Positions 35,592 to 44,595 of a stretch of 64,000 bases of DNA are shown piece by piece. This DNA is from Planomonospora sp. ID67723 (GTDB lineage Bacteria > Actinomycetota > Actinomycetes > Streptosporangiales > Streptosporangiaceae). Under the pieces are notes generated by a model. It saw only the letters and a list, made by a program, of their open reading frames with translations. It was not told the DNA's origin and did not search any database. The DNA lies in the NCBI RefSeq assembly GCF_015711605.1, contig NZ_JABTEZ010000002.1, forward strand, positions 1,054,001 to 1,118,000, in the 5' to 3' direction. The position numbers were made by a program, and so were the translations under genes. Numbering within the stretch: position 1 is the stretch's first letter; each line of letters starts with the position of its first letter.

Positions 35592-36841
35592 GACAAGTGA
35601 CACCGACAGAGGGAACCCTCCTCACCGCCGCGGACCTGGCCGGAAACGGCGTGCACGGCGACGATCCGGATGTGCACGGCAAGTTCGGGATCTTCGGCGG
35701 CCGCTACGTGCCCGAGGCGCTCATCCCGGCGCTGGACGAGGTCGCGGCCGAGTACGACCGCGCCAGGAACGACGTGGCGTTCCTGCGCGAGTTCGACCAC
35801 CTGCTGCGCACCTACGCCGGCCGTCCGACCACGCTCACCGAGGTGCCGCGCTTCGCCGAGCAGGCGGGCGGGGCCCGCATCATCCTCAAGCGCGAGGACC
35901 TGACCCACACCGGCGCACACAAGATCAACAACGTGCTCGGGCAGGCCCTGCTGACCAAGCGCCTGGGCAAGAAGCGGGTGATCGCCGAGACCGGCGCGGG
36001 CCAGCACGGCGTGGCCACCGCGACCGCCGCGGCCCTGATGGGCCTGGAGTGCGTCATCTACATGGGCGCCGTCGACTGCGAGCGCCAGGCCCTGAACGTG
36101 GCCCGGATGAAGCTGCTCGGCGCGACCGTGGTCCCGGTCCACAACGGCAGCAAGACCCTCAAGGACGCCATCAACGAGGCCTTCCGCGACTGGGTCACCA
36201 ATGTCGACAGCACCCACTACCTGTTCGGCACGATCGCGGGCCCGCACCCGTTCCCCGAGATCGTCCGCGACTTCGCCCGGATCATCGGCGTCGAGGCCCG
36301 CCGCCAGATGCTGGAGCTGACCGGCGCCCTGCCCGACGCCGTCTGCGCGGCCGTCGGCGGCGGGTCGAACGCGATCGGGATCTTCCACGCGTTCATCGGC
36401 GACCAGAACGTCGCGCTGCACGGCTACGAGGCCGGTGGCCGGGGCCTGGAGACGGGCGAGCACGCCCTCACCCTCACGGCCGGCTCGGTCGGCGTGCTGC
36501 ACGGCTCGCGCACCTACGTCCTGCAGGACGAGGAGGGCCAGACGATCGAGTCCCACTCCATCTCGGCCGGTCTCGACTACCCCGGCGTCGGCCCCGAGCA
36601 CGCCTGGCTCAAGGACAGCGGCCGGGCCACCTACCACGGCATCACCGACGCCGAGGCGATGGAGGCCTTCGCCCTGCTGGCCCGGACCGAGGGCATCATC
36701 CCGGCGATCGAGTCCTCGCACGCGCTCGCCGGAGCCCTCAAGCTCGGCCGCGAGCTCGGCCCCGAGGCGACCATCCTGGTCAACCTCTCGGGCCGGGGCG
36801 ACAAGGACATGGGCACCGCGATGAAGTACTTCAACCTCTGA
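35588..36841 (+). CDS. trpB: Tryptophan synthase beta subunit
   Basis: The 417-aa PLP enzyme joins indole and serine. The Schiff-base Lys is in [23 protein letters not shown] and the phosphate-binding GGGSNAIG are intact, as is the C-terminal [11 protein letters not shown] 35588 overlaps the trpC stop; GTG 35597 is an alternative. Confidence 0.97.
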   Translation: MRQVTPTEGTLLTAADLAGNGVHGDDPDVHGKFGIFGGRYVPEALIPALDEVAAEYDRARNDVAFLREFDHLLRTYAGRPTTLTEVPRFAEQAGGARIILKREDLTHTGAHKINNVLGQALLTKRLGKKRVIAETGAGQHGVATATAAALMGLECVIYMGAVDCERQALNVARMKLLGATVVPVHNGSKTLKDAINEAFRDWVTNVDSTHYLFGTIAGPHPFPEIVRDFARIIGVEARRQMLELTGALPDAVCAAVGGGSNAIGIFHAFIGDQNVALHGYEAGGRGLETGEHALTLTAGSVGVLHGSRTYVLQDEEGQTIESHSISAGLDYPGVGPEHAWLKDSGRATYHGITDAEAMEAFALLARTEGIIPAIESSHALAGALKLGRELGPEATILVNLSGRGDKDMGTAMKYFNL

Positions 36842-36854
36842 CAGCCGGCGCGCT

Positions 36855-36881
36855 TCCCCTCCTGCTCCGGGCCGGAGGGGA
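36855..36881 (+). promoter_or_regulatory. Hairpin between trpB and trpA
   Basis: TCCCCTCC (36855-36862) pairs with GGAGGGGA (36874-36881) in the 73-base trpB-trpA gap. No T-run follows. It may tune relative trpA expression or protect the upstream mRNA. Confidence 0.35.
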
Positions 36882-36914
36882 TCGAGAAGGCCCCGAACCG
36901 CAACGGAACACACA

Positions 36915-37709
36915 ATGACGACTCTCCAGACGGTGTTCGCCAAGGCGAAGGCGGACGAGCGCGCCGCCCTCGTCGGCTACCTGCCCGCCGGATTCCCCAC
37001 CAAGGACGGCGCGATCGCGGCCGCCACCGCCATGGTCGAGGCGGGGTGCGACGTGATCGAGATCGGCCTGCCGTACTCCGACCCGCTCATGGACGGGCCG
37101 ACGATCCAGGACGCCGTGCACCGGGCGCTGACCAACGGCACCCGCATCGCCGACGTGCTGCGCACGGTCGAGGGCGTGGCCAAGACGGGTGCCGCCACCC
37201 TGGTGATGACCTACTGGAACCCGATCGACCGCTACGGGGCCGAGCGGTTCGCCCGCGACCTGGCCGACGCGGGCGGGGTGGGCACCATCACCCCGGACCT
37301 GACCCCGGAGGAGTCCGGTCCGTGGCGGCAGGCCAGCGCCGACGCCGGGATCGACACGGTCTTCCTGGTCGCCCCCAGCTCCACCGAGGAGCGCATCCAG
37401 GCCGTGGCCGACTGCTGCACCGGGTTCGTCTACGCCGCCTCGCTGATGGGCGTCACCGGCGCCCGCGATTCGGTCAGCTCGGCGGCACAGGGCCTGGTCG
37501 AGCGGACCCGCGCCCATACGGACCTGCCGGTCTGCGTGGGGCTGGGCGTCGGCAACGGCAGGCAGGCCGCCGAGGTGGCCGGCTACGCCGACGGCGTCAT
37601 CGTGGGCTCGGCGTTCATCCGCCGCATCCTGGACGCCCCCGACGAGGCCTCCGGCCTGGCGGCCGTACGCGAGCTGGGCGCCGAGCTGGCGGCGGGCGTC
37701 CGCGCCTGA
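36915..37709 (+). CDS. trpA: Tryptophan synthase alpha subunit
   Basis: The 264-aa barrel cleaves indole-3-glycerol phosphate. The catalytic Glu lies in DVIEIGLPYSDPLMDGPTIQ and Asp in the same loop; GFVYAASLMGVTGAR and VGLGVGNGRQAAEVA form the phosphate site. It ends the trpCBA unit; a long palindrome follows. Confidence 0.95.
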   Translation: MTTLQTVFAKAKADERAALVGYLPAGFPTKDGAIAAATAMVEAGCDVIEIGLPYSDPLMDGPTIQDAVHRALTNGTRIADVLRTVEGVAKTGAATLVMTYWNPIDRYGAERFARDLADAGGVGTITPDLTPEESGPWRQASADAGIDTVFLVAPSSTEERIQAVADCCTGFVYAASLMGVTGARDSVSSAAQGLVERTRAHTDLPVCVGLGVGNGRQAAEVAGYADGVIVGSAFIRRILDAPDEASGLAAVRELGAELAAGVRA

Positions 37710-37732
37710 CCGTCTGTCCTCCGGCGCGCCCG

Positions 37733-37754
37733 GCCGGGCGCGCCGCCCTCCCCG
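37733..37754 (+). terminator. Perfect 22-bp GC palindrome after trpA
   Basis: GGCGCGCCCGG and its exact reverse complement form a 22-bp self-complementary sequence 24 bases past the trpA stop. It is a plausible trp terminator without T-run. The rest of the gap to 37997 also holds a structured GC-rich leader (CCGGGCGC 37947-37954 with GCGCCCGG 37972-37979) before the next gene. Confidence 0.5.
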
Positions 37755-37997
37755 GCCCGCTCCACCGGACCGGCCGCCAAGCCGCACCGGAGCCGACCGT
37801 CCGGGAGGCTCCTCCCGGCGGTGTGTCCGGCCCGGTGCTCACTCACCGTGCCGGCCTGCCGCCGGGCCGGTCGCGGGCGCGGCGGCTCCGGCGCCGCGCG
37901 GCTTATCCGGCACTTATCCCGATCATGATGGGCTTCTCCTCAGGTACCGGGCGCATCCGCGGGCAATCGCCGCGCCCGGGGTGCGGAATAGGAGACG

Positions 37998-38573
37998 ATG
38001 ACCATCGTGACTTCTGACAAGCCTGAGCCTTCGAAGCCGCGTTCGGCGCTACCCTGGGTGACGACCGTTTCGCGGCTGATCCTGGCGGCCGTGCTGATCG
38101 TCGCCGGTGGCGGGAAGATCGGCACCCCCGTTCTGTCGGTCGAGGCGGTCAAGGCGTACCAGCTGCTTCCCGAGTCGCTCGCCACGGCGGTCGGATACGG
38201 CCTGCCCATCCTGGAGATCGTCATAGGGGTGCTGCTGGTCGTCGGGCTGCTCACCCGGGTCGCGGGCATCGTCTCCGCGCTGCTCATGCTGGCGTTCGTC
38301 ATCGGCATCGCCTCCGCCTGGGCGCGCGGCCTGCGGATCGACTGCGGCTGCTTCGGCGGCGGCGGTCAGCTCGCGGCGGGCGAGGAGCCCAGCTATCTCA
38401 TCGACATCCTGCGGGACTTCGGCCTCTTCGCGCTCGGCGTGATCGTCGCCTGGTTCCCGCCGGGGCGGCTCGCGCTCGACTCGGTCCTCGGATTGACCCC
38501 GAGCCAGGAGCCCGACGAATACGACGACACCGAGGGCGACGACGAGGAGCCCCGGCAGGAGGAGGACCACTGA
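37998..38573 (+). CDS. MauE/DoxX-like membrane thiol-redox protein
   Basis: The 191-aa protein has four helices and a conserved Cys116-Gly-Cys118-Phe-Gly motif (DCGCFGGGGQ), as in MauE-type proteins linked to disulphide formation or periplasmic electron transfer. The C-tail is acidic (DEYDDTEGDDEE). AGGAGA lies five bases before ATG 37998. The next gene, a DsbA-like protein, overlaps it by one base, so the pair probably forms an oxidoreductase system on the outer face of the membrane. Confidence 0.8.
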   Translation: MTIVTSDKPEPSKPRSALPWVTTVSRLILAAVLIVAGGGKIGTPVLSVEAVKAYQLLPESLATAVGYGLPILEIVIGVLLVVGLLTRVAGIVSALLMLAFVIGIASAWARGLRIDCGCFGGGGQLAAGEEPSYLIDILRDFGLFALGVIVAWFPPGRLALDSVLGLTPSQEPDEYDDTEGDDEEPRQEEDH

Positions 38574-39337
38574 TGGGCAAGGCCGCGCGGGACCAGTCGG
38601 CCCGGGACCGGATCAAGGCGCAGCGCGAGGCGGAGCGCAAGAAGGAGCGGGCCAGGCGCGTCGCGACCATGACGACCGCGGCGGTCGTGGCGGTCGCCGC
38701 CATCGGCGCGGGCTGGTGGTTCGCCGCGCAGAGCAGCCGGCCCGAGCAGACCACCACGGCGCTCGCGCCGATCACGCGGGCCGCCGACGGCACGGTCGTG
38801 ATGGCCAAGCCGGGAGTGGGCAAGCCCGTCGTGGACGTCTACGAGGACTTCCAGTGCCCGGCGTGCAAGGCGCTGGAGGAGACCAGCGCCGCCACGCTGA
38901 AGAACCTGGCCGCCGAGGGCAAGGCCAAGGTGGTCTTCCACACCGTCACGATCTTCCCCCAGGAGATGAACAAGGGCGTCACGCGGGGCAACTCCGTCCG
39001 CGGGGCGGCCGCGGCCCGCTGCGTGCCCGCCGGACCGTCGTGGATGACCTACCACGACAGGCTCTTCAAGGAGCAGCCCCCCGAGACCGCCGAGGGCTTC
39101 GCGCTCGACGACCTGGTCGCCTGGGGCGAGGACGCCGGGATCACCGACCCGAACTTCGCCGCCTGCGTGCGGAACCAGCAGCACGCCGCCGCCCACGTCT
39201 CCGACAGCGACAAGAAACTGGAGGCCGCCAAGATCGAGGGCACCCCGACCCTGAAGATCGACGGCACCGCGGTCGACAACAACGTGGCCTTCGCCCCGGC
39301 GCAGCTCCGCCAGGCGATCCTTGATGCCGCGAAGTAG
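38573..39337 (+). CDS. Membrane-anchored DsbA-like thiol oxidoreductase
   Basis: The 254-aa protein has a basic N-terminus, one anchor helix (about 33-52) and an extracytoplasmic thioredoxin fold with active site Cys95-Pro-Ala-Cys98 (DFQCPACKALEE) and cis-Pro loop EGTPTLKIDG. Family members introduce disulphides in secreted proteins. It is coupled to the MauE-like gene, which may reoxidise it. Additional Cys in RCVPAG and CVRNQQ may be structural. Confidence 0.85.
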   Translation: MGKAARDQSARDRIKAQREAERKKERARRVATMTTAAVVAVAAIGAGWWFAAQSSRPEQTTTALAPITRAADGTVVMAKPGVGKPVVDVYEDFQCPACKALEETSAATLKNLAAEGKAKVVFHTVTIFPQEMNKGVTRGNSVRGAAAARCVPAGPSWMTYHDRLFKEQPPETAEGFALDDLVAWGEDAGITDPNFAACVRNQQHAAAHVSDSDKKLEAAKIEGTPTLKIDGTAVDNNVAFAPAQLRQAILDAAK

Positions 39338-39363
39338 CCTCGGACACGGTAACGTCACCTGAC

Positions 39364-40566
39364 ATGCCCCTCGCCTCGATTCCCAGCCCGTCCCAAGGGG
39401 TCTGGCATCTATTCGACGTGGTCCCCATCAGGGCCTACGCACTGTGCATCGTGCTCGGCGTCGTCGTCGCCGTCATCATGGGCGAGCGCCGCTGGCGCGC
39501 CCGAGGCGGCGCCCCGGGCACCATCGTGGACCTCGCCGTCTGGGCCGTGCCGTTCGGCCTGGTCGGCGGGCGCCTCTACCACGTCATCACCGACTGGCAG
39601 CTCTACTTCGCCGAGGACGCGCCCAACGAGCCGATCGAGGCGCTGTTCATCTGGAACGGCGGGCTGGGCATCTGGGGGGCCATCGCGCTCGGCGCCCTGG
39701 GCGTGTGGTTCGGCTGCCGGAGCCGGGGCATCTCCCTGTCCGCGGTGGCCGACACCGTCGCCCCCGGCGTCGCGGTGGCCCAGGCCATCGGCCGCTGGGG
39801 CAACTACTTCAACCAGGAGCTGTTCGGCAGCCCGACCGACCTGCCGTGGGGCCTGGAGATCGACCCCACCAAGCCCGGCACCATCCCGGGCGAGGACACC
39901 TACCACCCCACGTTCCTGTACGAGTCGATCTGGGACCTGGCCCTGGCCTTCGTGCTGATCTGGGCGGGACGGAAGTTCGCGCTGCGCCACGGCCGCGTGT
40001 TCGCCCTCTACGTCGCGGGCTACACCGTCGGCCGGTTCTGGATCGAGGGCCTGCGCATCGACACCGCCCACCACATCCTCGGCCTGCGGCTCAACCAGTG
40101 GACGTCGATCGTCCTGCTGATCGGGGCGCTCGCCTTCTTCTGGTGGACCCGCAACAAGACCACCGAGGAGTCGGTGGGCGCCACGGCGGAGACCGGCGAG
40201 GCCCTCGCGGGAACCGAAGAAGCCGCCGAGCCCGCAACCGCCGCGGAGGTCCGTCCGGCCGGCGAGCAGGACGACGATCCGGTGGATCCCGCGCATCCCG
40301 CCGACCAGGCCGACGCCGAGAGCGGGGACTCGGCGACCGCCGGCGAGGGGACCACGGGCGGCGGGGCGGAGACCGCGGCGGAGCCGTCCGGCACGACGGC
40401 CGCGCCCGAGCCCGAGGAGGCCGCCGCCGACGGTGCGGAGCCCGCCGACCCCGCGCACCCGGCCGACCAGGCCGACGAGCCCGAGCGGGACAGCGCGGCG
40501 AGCGAGGACGGCACGTCCCCGCGGACGGTGAGCGCGGCCGCCGAGGGGGAGAAAGGGAAGTCGTGA
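39364..40566 (+). CDS. lgt: Prolipoprotein diacylglyceryl transferase with long acidic tail
   Basis: Lgt moves diacylglycerol to the lipobox Cys of prolipoproteins. The 400-aa protein has about seven helices and the family signature GRWGNYFNQELFG, with VGGRLYHV and GYTVGRFWIEGLRID. Past the enzyme (about residue 275) lies a 125-residue Ala/Glu/Pro-rich cytoplasmic tail containing a duplicated DPAHPADQAD unit. No ribosome site is clear before ATG 39364. It heads a run of genes with overlapping stops and starts. Confidence 0.93.
   Translation: MPLASIPSPSQGVWHLFDVVPIRAYALCIVLGVVVAVIMGERRWRARGGAPGTIVDLAVWAVPFGLVGGRLYHVITDWQLYFAEDAPNEPIEALFIWNGGLGIWGAIALGALGVWFGCRSRGISLSAVADTVAPGVAVAQAIGRWGNYFNQELFGSPTDLPWGLEIDPTKPGTIPGEDTYHPTFLYESIWDLALAFVLIWAGRKFALRHGRVFALYVAGYTVGRFWIEGLRIDTAHHILGLRLNQWTSIVLLIGALAFFWWTRNKTTEESVGATAETGEALAGTEEAAEPATAAEVRPAGEQDDDPVDPAHPADQADAESGDSATAGEGTTGGGAETAAEPSGTTAAPEPEEAAADGAEPADPAHPADQADEPERDSAASEDGTSPRTVSAAAEGEKGKS
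40282..40320 (+). repeat. Duplicated segment in lgt tail, copy 1
   Basis: This stretch encodes VDPAHPADQADAE; a diverged copy at 40442-40480 encodes ADPAHPADQADEP. The DNA copies differ at several third positions, so the duplication is not recent. Confidence 0.6.
40442..40480 (+). repeat. Duplicated segment in lgt tail, copy 2
   Basis: Second copy of the DPAHPADQAD unit in the disordered Lgt tail; see 40282-40320. Confidence 0.6.
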
Positions 40567-41282
40567 GCGACGGCGGCCCGGAGGAGCGCGTCGAGATCCA
40601 TCACCAGCACCGTGACGTCAACGGCGGATGGCTGCGTCCCTCGGTGTTCGGCGCGATGGACGGGCTCGTCTCGAACTTCGCCCTGATCGCAGGCGTCGCC
40701 GGAGGCAGCGACGACACCGGCGTGATCGCCCTGGCCGGGGTGGCCGGGCTCGCGGCGGGCGCGTTCTCCATGGCCGGAGGCGAGTACGTCTCGGTGGCCA
40801 GCCAGCGGGAGCTCGCCCTCGCCGAGATCGACGTCGAGCGGAGCGAGCTCCAGCGCCACCCCGAGGCCGAGCAGGAGGAACTCGCGAGGATGTACGTGGA
40901 GCAGGGCGTCGAGCCCGCCCTCGCCGCCGAGGTCGCGCGGCAGATCTCCCGCAACCCGAGGAAGGCCCTGGAGGTGCACTCCCGGGCCGAGCTCGGTGTC
41001 ACCCCCGGCGATCTGCCCTCGCCGCGGACCGCGGCGGTCTCCTCGTTCCTGTCCTTCGCCGCGGGCGCCTTCCTGCCGCTCCTGCCGTACCTGCTGGGGG
41101 TCACCGGCCTGGTGACCTCGGCGGTGGTCTCGTGCCTGGCGCTGTTCGGCGCCGGCGCGCTGGTCTCCCGGGTCACCGCGCGCAGCTGGTGGTACAGCGG
41201 GCTGCGCCAGCTCGTCGTGGGCGCGGTCGCCGCGGCCCTGACCTTCGCCCTGGGCAACCTCCTGGGAGGGACCGCACTGTGA
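40563..41282 (+). CDS. VIT1/CCC1-family (Fe/Mn) transporter
   Basis: The 239-aa protein belongs to the VIT/CCC1 (nodulin-21) family of Fe2+/Mn2+ transporters: RPSVFGAMDGLVSNFALIAGVAGG, AFSMAGGEYVSVASQRE and an acidic cytoplasmic segment rich in Glu (ELQRHPEAEQEELARMYVEQG) that in relatives binds metal. Five helices are visible. GTG 40563 overlaps the lgt stop. It probably exports or sequesters metal at the membrane. Confidence 0.85.
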   Translation: MSDGGPEERVEIHHQHRDVNGGWLRPSVFGAMDGLVSNFALIAGVAGGSDDTGVIALAGVAGLAAGAFSMAGGEYVSVASQRELALAEIDVERSELQRHPEAEQEELARMYVEQGVEPALAAEVARQISRNPRKALEVHSRAELGVTPGDLPSPRTAAVSSFLSFAAGAFLPLLPYLLGVTGLVTSAVVSCLALFGAGALVSRVTARSWWYSGLRQLVVGAVAAALTFALGNLLGGTAL

Positions 41283-42370
41283 CCGCCACCCCCGCCCGCA
41301 GACGCCGCCGCTCCCCGGCCAGGTCCCCCGAGCGTCCCGCCCCCGGAGGGCCCCAGGAACGCCGGCCCTCCGTCCCCGGTGGGTGGCAGGACCAGCAGGC
41401 CCCCGCAGGACCGGGGGAGTGGCAGGAGCATCCCGAGCCCGCCTCCGGCGGACGGCAGGAGCGTCCCGGTTCCGCCCCCGGCGGCTCCCGGGCACGGTCC
41501 GCCCCCGAGGGGGCTCCACGGGAGCGGCCGGCCTCCGGCAGGTCGCGGGATCGCCGCCCGGCCGCCAGGTCCCCGAAGCGCCGGGGCTCCGCCCGCTCGC
41601 AGGAGTGGAGCATCTCCTGGCTGGAGGAACGCGGCCTGACCCAGGGGCAGCAGAAGCTGGTCGTGGCAGGGGGCTCGGTGATCGCGGCGGTGGCCGCCTT
41701 GGTCGTGTTCATGCTCGTGGTCTCCGCGATCGGCAACGACTTCGTGCCGGAGCGGGCCGGGACCTCGGCGACCGGCACCGAGCCCCGGCCCGACACCTAC
41801 AAGGGGTGGGCCTCCTCGAAGGTGTTCGCGCCGATCGCGCAGCGCACGGCCGACCCCGATCCGCTGACCCTGAAGGACGTCTTCGCGGAGAAGACCCTGA
41901 AGGAGGGGCGGGTCACGCTGAAGCTGGCGGGGACCAAGCTGGACGCCGACTGCGCGGCGGCGGTGTGGGGCCAGGCCCTGGCCGACCGGCTCGCCCAGGG
42001 CGGGTGCACCCAGGTCCTGCGGGGCCTCTACACCAGCGCCGACGGTCGCTACGTCGCCCAGTACACCCTGTTCAACCTGCGCGACACCGCCTCCGCCGAC
42101 GCGCTCGTGACCTCTCTGACCACCCTGCACAGGGGCGGCTGGCCGCTGGCGCTGGACTCCGGTCAGGCGGTCTTCCCCGCCGGCGGGCACACCGAGGCCA
42201 GCGGCCACGCCATGGGGCATTACGCCGGGCTGGTCTGGATCGGCCGGGCCGACGGCGCCGACCCTGACGCCAAGGACGACTTCGTCTCCCTGGCGCTGAC
42301 CGTCAGAGGGCCGGAGAAGGCTGTGTTCCGCCGGGTCGTCGCGGTCGCGCCCAAGACCCCGGCCCCGTAG
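41279..42370 (+). CDS. Membrane-anchored protein, two-Cys paralogue A
   Basis: GTG 41279 overlaps the previous stop. The 363-aa product has a 115-residue Arg/Pro/Gly-rich disordered cytoplasmic N-terminus with repeated PGG/QER units, one membrane helix (about 127-150) and an extracytoplasmic domain (about 165-360). That domain is homologous to the next gene product: (F/Y)API..R..DP(D/E)PLT, then Cys225 in DCAAAVWG and Cys243 in GGCTQVLRG. The Cys pair could form a disulphide. I do not recognise a named family. The larger frame upstream of 41279 is a shadow. Confidence 0.65.
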   Translation: MTATPARRRRRSPARSPERPAPGGPQERRPSVPGGWQDQQAPAGPGEWQEHPEPASGGRQERPGSAPGGSRARSAPEGAPRERPASGRSRDRRPAARSPKRRGSARSQEWSISWLEERGLTQGQQKLVVAGGSVIAAVAALVVFMLVVSAIGNDFVPERAGTSATGTEPRPDTYKGWASSKVFAPIAQRTADPDPLTLKDVFAEKTLKEGRVTLKLAGTKLDADCAAAVWGQALADRLAQGGCTQVLRGLYTSADGRYVAQYTLFNLRDTASADALVTSLTTLHRGGWPLALDSGQAVFPAGGHTEASGHAMGHYAGLVWIGRADGADPDAKDDFVSLALTVRGPEKAVFRRVVAVAPKTPAP

Positions 42371-42443
42371 CGGCCGCCCGCCGCCGTCCCGGCCGGTGGG
42401 ATCGCCGCCGGTTGCCGCGCCCGCCCCGGTAGGCTCGGTGCCC

Positions 42444-43061
42444 ATGCGCAAGTGGATCGCAGTCGTCGCCGTGCTCGTGGCCGCCGGGGCGGCGGCATTG
42501 TGGTGGCAGTCGGCCGGCGGGCGCGAGGACCCGCGCGCGGCCACCTTCCGGAGTCAGCCGAGCAGCGGCCACTACGCGCCGATCGCCACCCGCGCGCTCG
42601 ACCCCGAGCCGCTGACCGTCGCCGAGATCTTCCCCGGGGACTCGGTCACCTCCGGCGAGACCACCATGGTGAGCAAGGGCACCGAGGTCCTGACCGACTG
42701 CGCCGAGGCCGTATGGGGCGGCGCGCAGTCCGCCGTCGCCGGGTGCAGCCAGGCGATGCGCGCCCACTACCTGACCTCGGACGGACGGGTCTGGGGACAG
42801 TTCCTCATCGTCAACCTGGCCGACTCCGCCGCCGCCGACAGGTTCGTCGCGGCGCTGAAGGACGGCGGGTTCGTACGGCCCGCGCCCGGCACGCCCGAGG
42901 GCTTCGACGCCTCCCGGAGCTGGGCGCAGGCCCGAGCGCTGGGTCACTACGCCACCGTGAGCTGGGTCGCCCCCGTGGGCGCCGGCGGACGGGTGGACCT
43001 GACCCATCCGCAGCTGGCGGTCGACAGCCTCAGCCTGGCGATCCAGAAGCGGCTGGTCTAG
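42444..43061 (+). CDS. Membrane-anchored protein, two-Cys paralogue B
   Basis: The 205-aa product has an N-terminal membrane helix (about 3-21) and the same extracytoplasmic domain as the preceding gene, without its long disordered N-terminus: YAPIATRALDPEPLTV, Cys86 in DCAEAVWGG and Cys101 in AGCSQAM, then a conserved LTSDGRVWGQFLIVNLADS. ATG 42444 has TAGGCT eight bases upstream and no ribosome site, so it may be leaderless. Its last 32 bases overlap the end of the convergent gene. Confidence 0.65.
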   Translation: MRKWIAVVAVLVAAGAAALWWQSAGGREDPRAATFRSQPSSGHYAPIATRALDPEPLTVAEIFPGDSVTSGETTMVSKGTEVLTDCAEAVWGGAQSAVAGCSQAMRAHYLTSDGRVWGQFLIVNLADSAAADRFVAALKDGGFVRPAPGTPEGFDASRSWAQARALGHYATVSWVAPVGAGGRVDLTHPQLAVDSLSLAIQKRLV

Positions 43062-44595
43062 CCAGGGAGCGCGCCACCGCGGCGGGCAGCTCCGCCAGGC
43101 GGTGGGCGGGCAGCTCCAGGACGGTGACGTCCTCCGCCCAGGGGGCGATCTCCGCGATGACCGCCCTGGCCTGCTTCTTGGTCAGCTCGCCGCGGACCCC
43201 GATGAGCGCCTCCCGCCAGATGTTGGCGAGCTTGCCGTGGGCGTTGTCGAGGACGCGGCGGAGCACCCGGTCCCCGTCCGCCCCGGGAAGCGCCCGCCGT
43301 ACGGCGTGGACCGTCGTCTGGCTGACGGACAGGTCGTAGACGGGGGACAGGAGCCCGGCGGGCAGGTCCCGGGGCGGTGCTGCGAGGGTGACCCGGACCT
43401 GCCGGGCGCGGGTGGCCAGGAGCAGGCGGGGGAGCGCGGCCTCCAGCCCGGCCGGCACGGCGATCGCGACCTGCGCGGGGTCGGCGGCGTACGGTTTGGC
43501 GAGCCAGGTCGACAGCCGGGCCCGCGGCACCTTCGGCAGCACCTCCCGCGGCCACTCGCCCACCAGCACCGCCGGACTGAACCCGTCCCCCTCCTCCTCG
43601 CCGGGCGCGGCGTGCGGGGCGGCGGGACGGGACTCGACGGACTGGGGGCCGTGGGTGTAGATGGCGGTGCCGAGCGCGTCGACGCGGGCGGCGACGGCGG
43701 GCCAGGTCTTGGTGGTGGGGCGCAGGAGGTAGAGGTCGGCCGCCGAACCGATGGCCTCGGCACCGAGGTAGCGGTTGAAGTCGGGGTAGATCGCCTCGCT
43801 GACCAGGTTGAGGCGGCCCAGCTCGTGCTGGACCTTCAGCGCCAGCGCCGGGGTGTGCTCGCCGGCGCCGTACGCCAGCAGGATCCGCCCCCGCTCGCGG
43901 TCCCCGATCCCCTCCGCCGCGCGGGCGGTGAACAACCCGACGCCCTCCGGTGTGTACGGCGGGTCGGTGATCGCCAGGTCGGCCCAGCCCCGAACCGACG
44001 CGGGCAGGCCCAGCCGCAGGTCGGCCCAGCGGGTCCGGACGTTCAGCCCGAACCGGGCGGCCTGCTCGGCGATGTAGGCGAGGATGCGCTCGTCGACGTC
44101 CACCACGGCGACCTCGGCGTGCGGCTGCAGCATCGCCGTGGCCAGCGAGGTCAGGTCGTGGTCGCCCACGCACAGCAGCCGGGCCCCGGGCAGCCAGAAC
44201 CGCGTCTCCATCAGCAGTGCGCGCCGGAGCACGGTCTCGGCCGTCGCGGCCACGTGGTCCAGTGCCTGGCGGCCCCGGGGCGCCTTGGCGACCAGCTCCT
44301 CCATCCGGGACAGCAGCTCGGCGTGCTCGCCGAGCAGGTGCGCCACCGGGTCGGCCGGGGCCCCGGCCGCCGGACCGGGCAGGCCGGGCAGCGGCTCGCG
44401 GAGCCGGAACCGGTCACCGGAGCGCTCCAGCTCGGCCACCCGCAGCAGGGCCTCGATCGCCCGCCGCGAGGTCGCCGTCTCACGGACCAGCTCGGCCAGC
44501 GTCCACCACCGTCCGCCGCCCAGCAGGGCCAGTGCCGTCCGCAGCCGCCTGCCGTCCACCCCGGCCTGCCCGAGCAGCTCCTCGATCCCGTTCAT
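43030..44595 (-). CDS. Branched-polyamine synthase-like protein (BpsA/DUF43)
   Basis: The 521-aa protein has an N-terminal winged-helix segment (about 1-65) and a methyltransferase-like fold with RLLCVGDHDLTSLA and ITDPPYTPEG, matching the GD(D/H)DLTS and DPPYT motifs of BpsA, which transfers aminopropyl groups to make branched polyamines in thermophiles. A C-terminal region (about 340-520) carries a second, unrelated-looking alpha/beta part (bps relatives end near 350). Function in actinobacteria is unknown. It ends convergent with the two-Cys gene (32-base overlap) and its 5' side faces gltB. Confidence 0.72.
   Translation of the reverse strand: MNGIEELLGQAGVDGRRLRTALALLGGGRWWTLAELVRETATSRRAIEALLRVAELERSGDRFRLREPLPGLPGPAAGAPADPVAHLLGEHAELLSRMEELVAKAPRGRQALDHVAATAETVLRRALLMETRFWLPGARLLCVGDHDLTSLATAMLQPHAEVAVVDVDERILAYIAEQAARFGLNVRTRWADLRLGLPASVRGWADLAITDPPYTPEGVGLFTARAAEGIGDRERGRILLAYGAGEHTPALALKVQHELGRLNLVSEAIYPDFNRYLGAEAIGSAADLYLLRPTTKTWPAVAARVDALGTAIYTHGPQSVESRPAAPHAAPGEEEGDGFSPAVLVGEWPREVLPKVPRARLSTWLAKPYAADPAQVAIAVPAGLEAALPRLLLATRARQVRVTLAAPPRDLPAGLLSPVYDLSVSQTTVHAVRRALPGADGDRVLRRVLDNAHGKLANIWREALIGVRGELTKKQARAVIAEIAPWAEDVTVLELPAHRLAELPAAVARSLARPAASGSPG

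Noticed and set aside
37947-37979. Riboswitch before the MauE-like gene
   Set aside because: Only a single GC-rich hairpin is visible; it does not match a riboswitch core I know.
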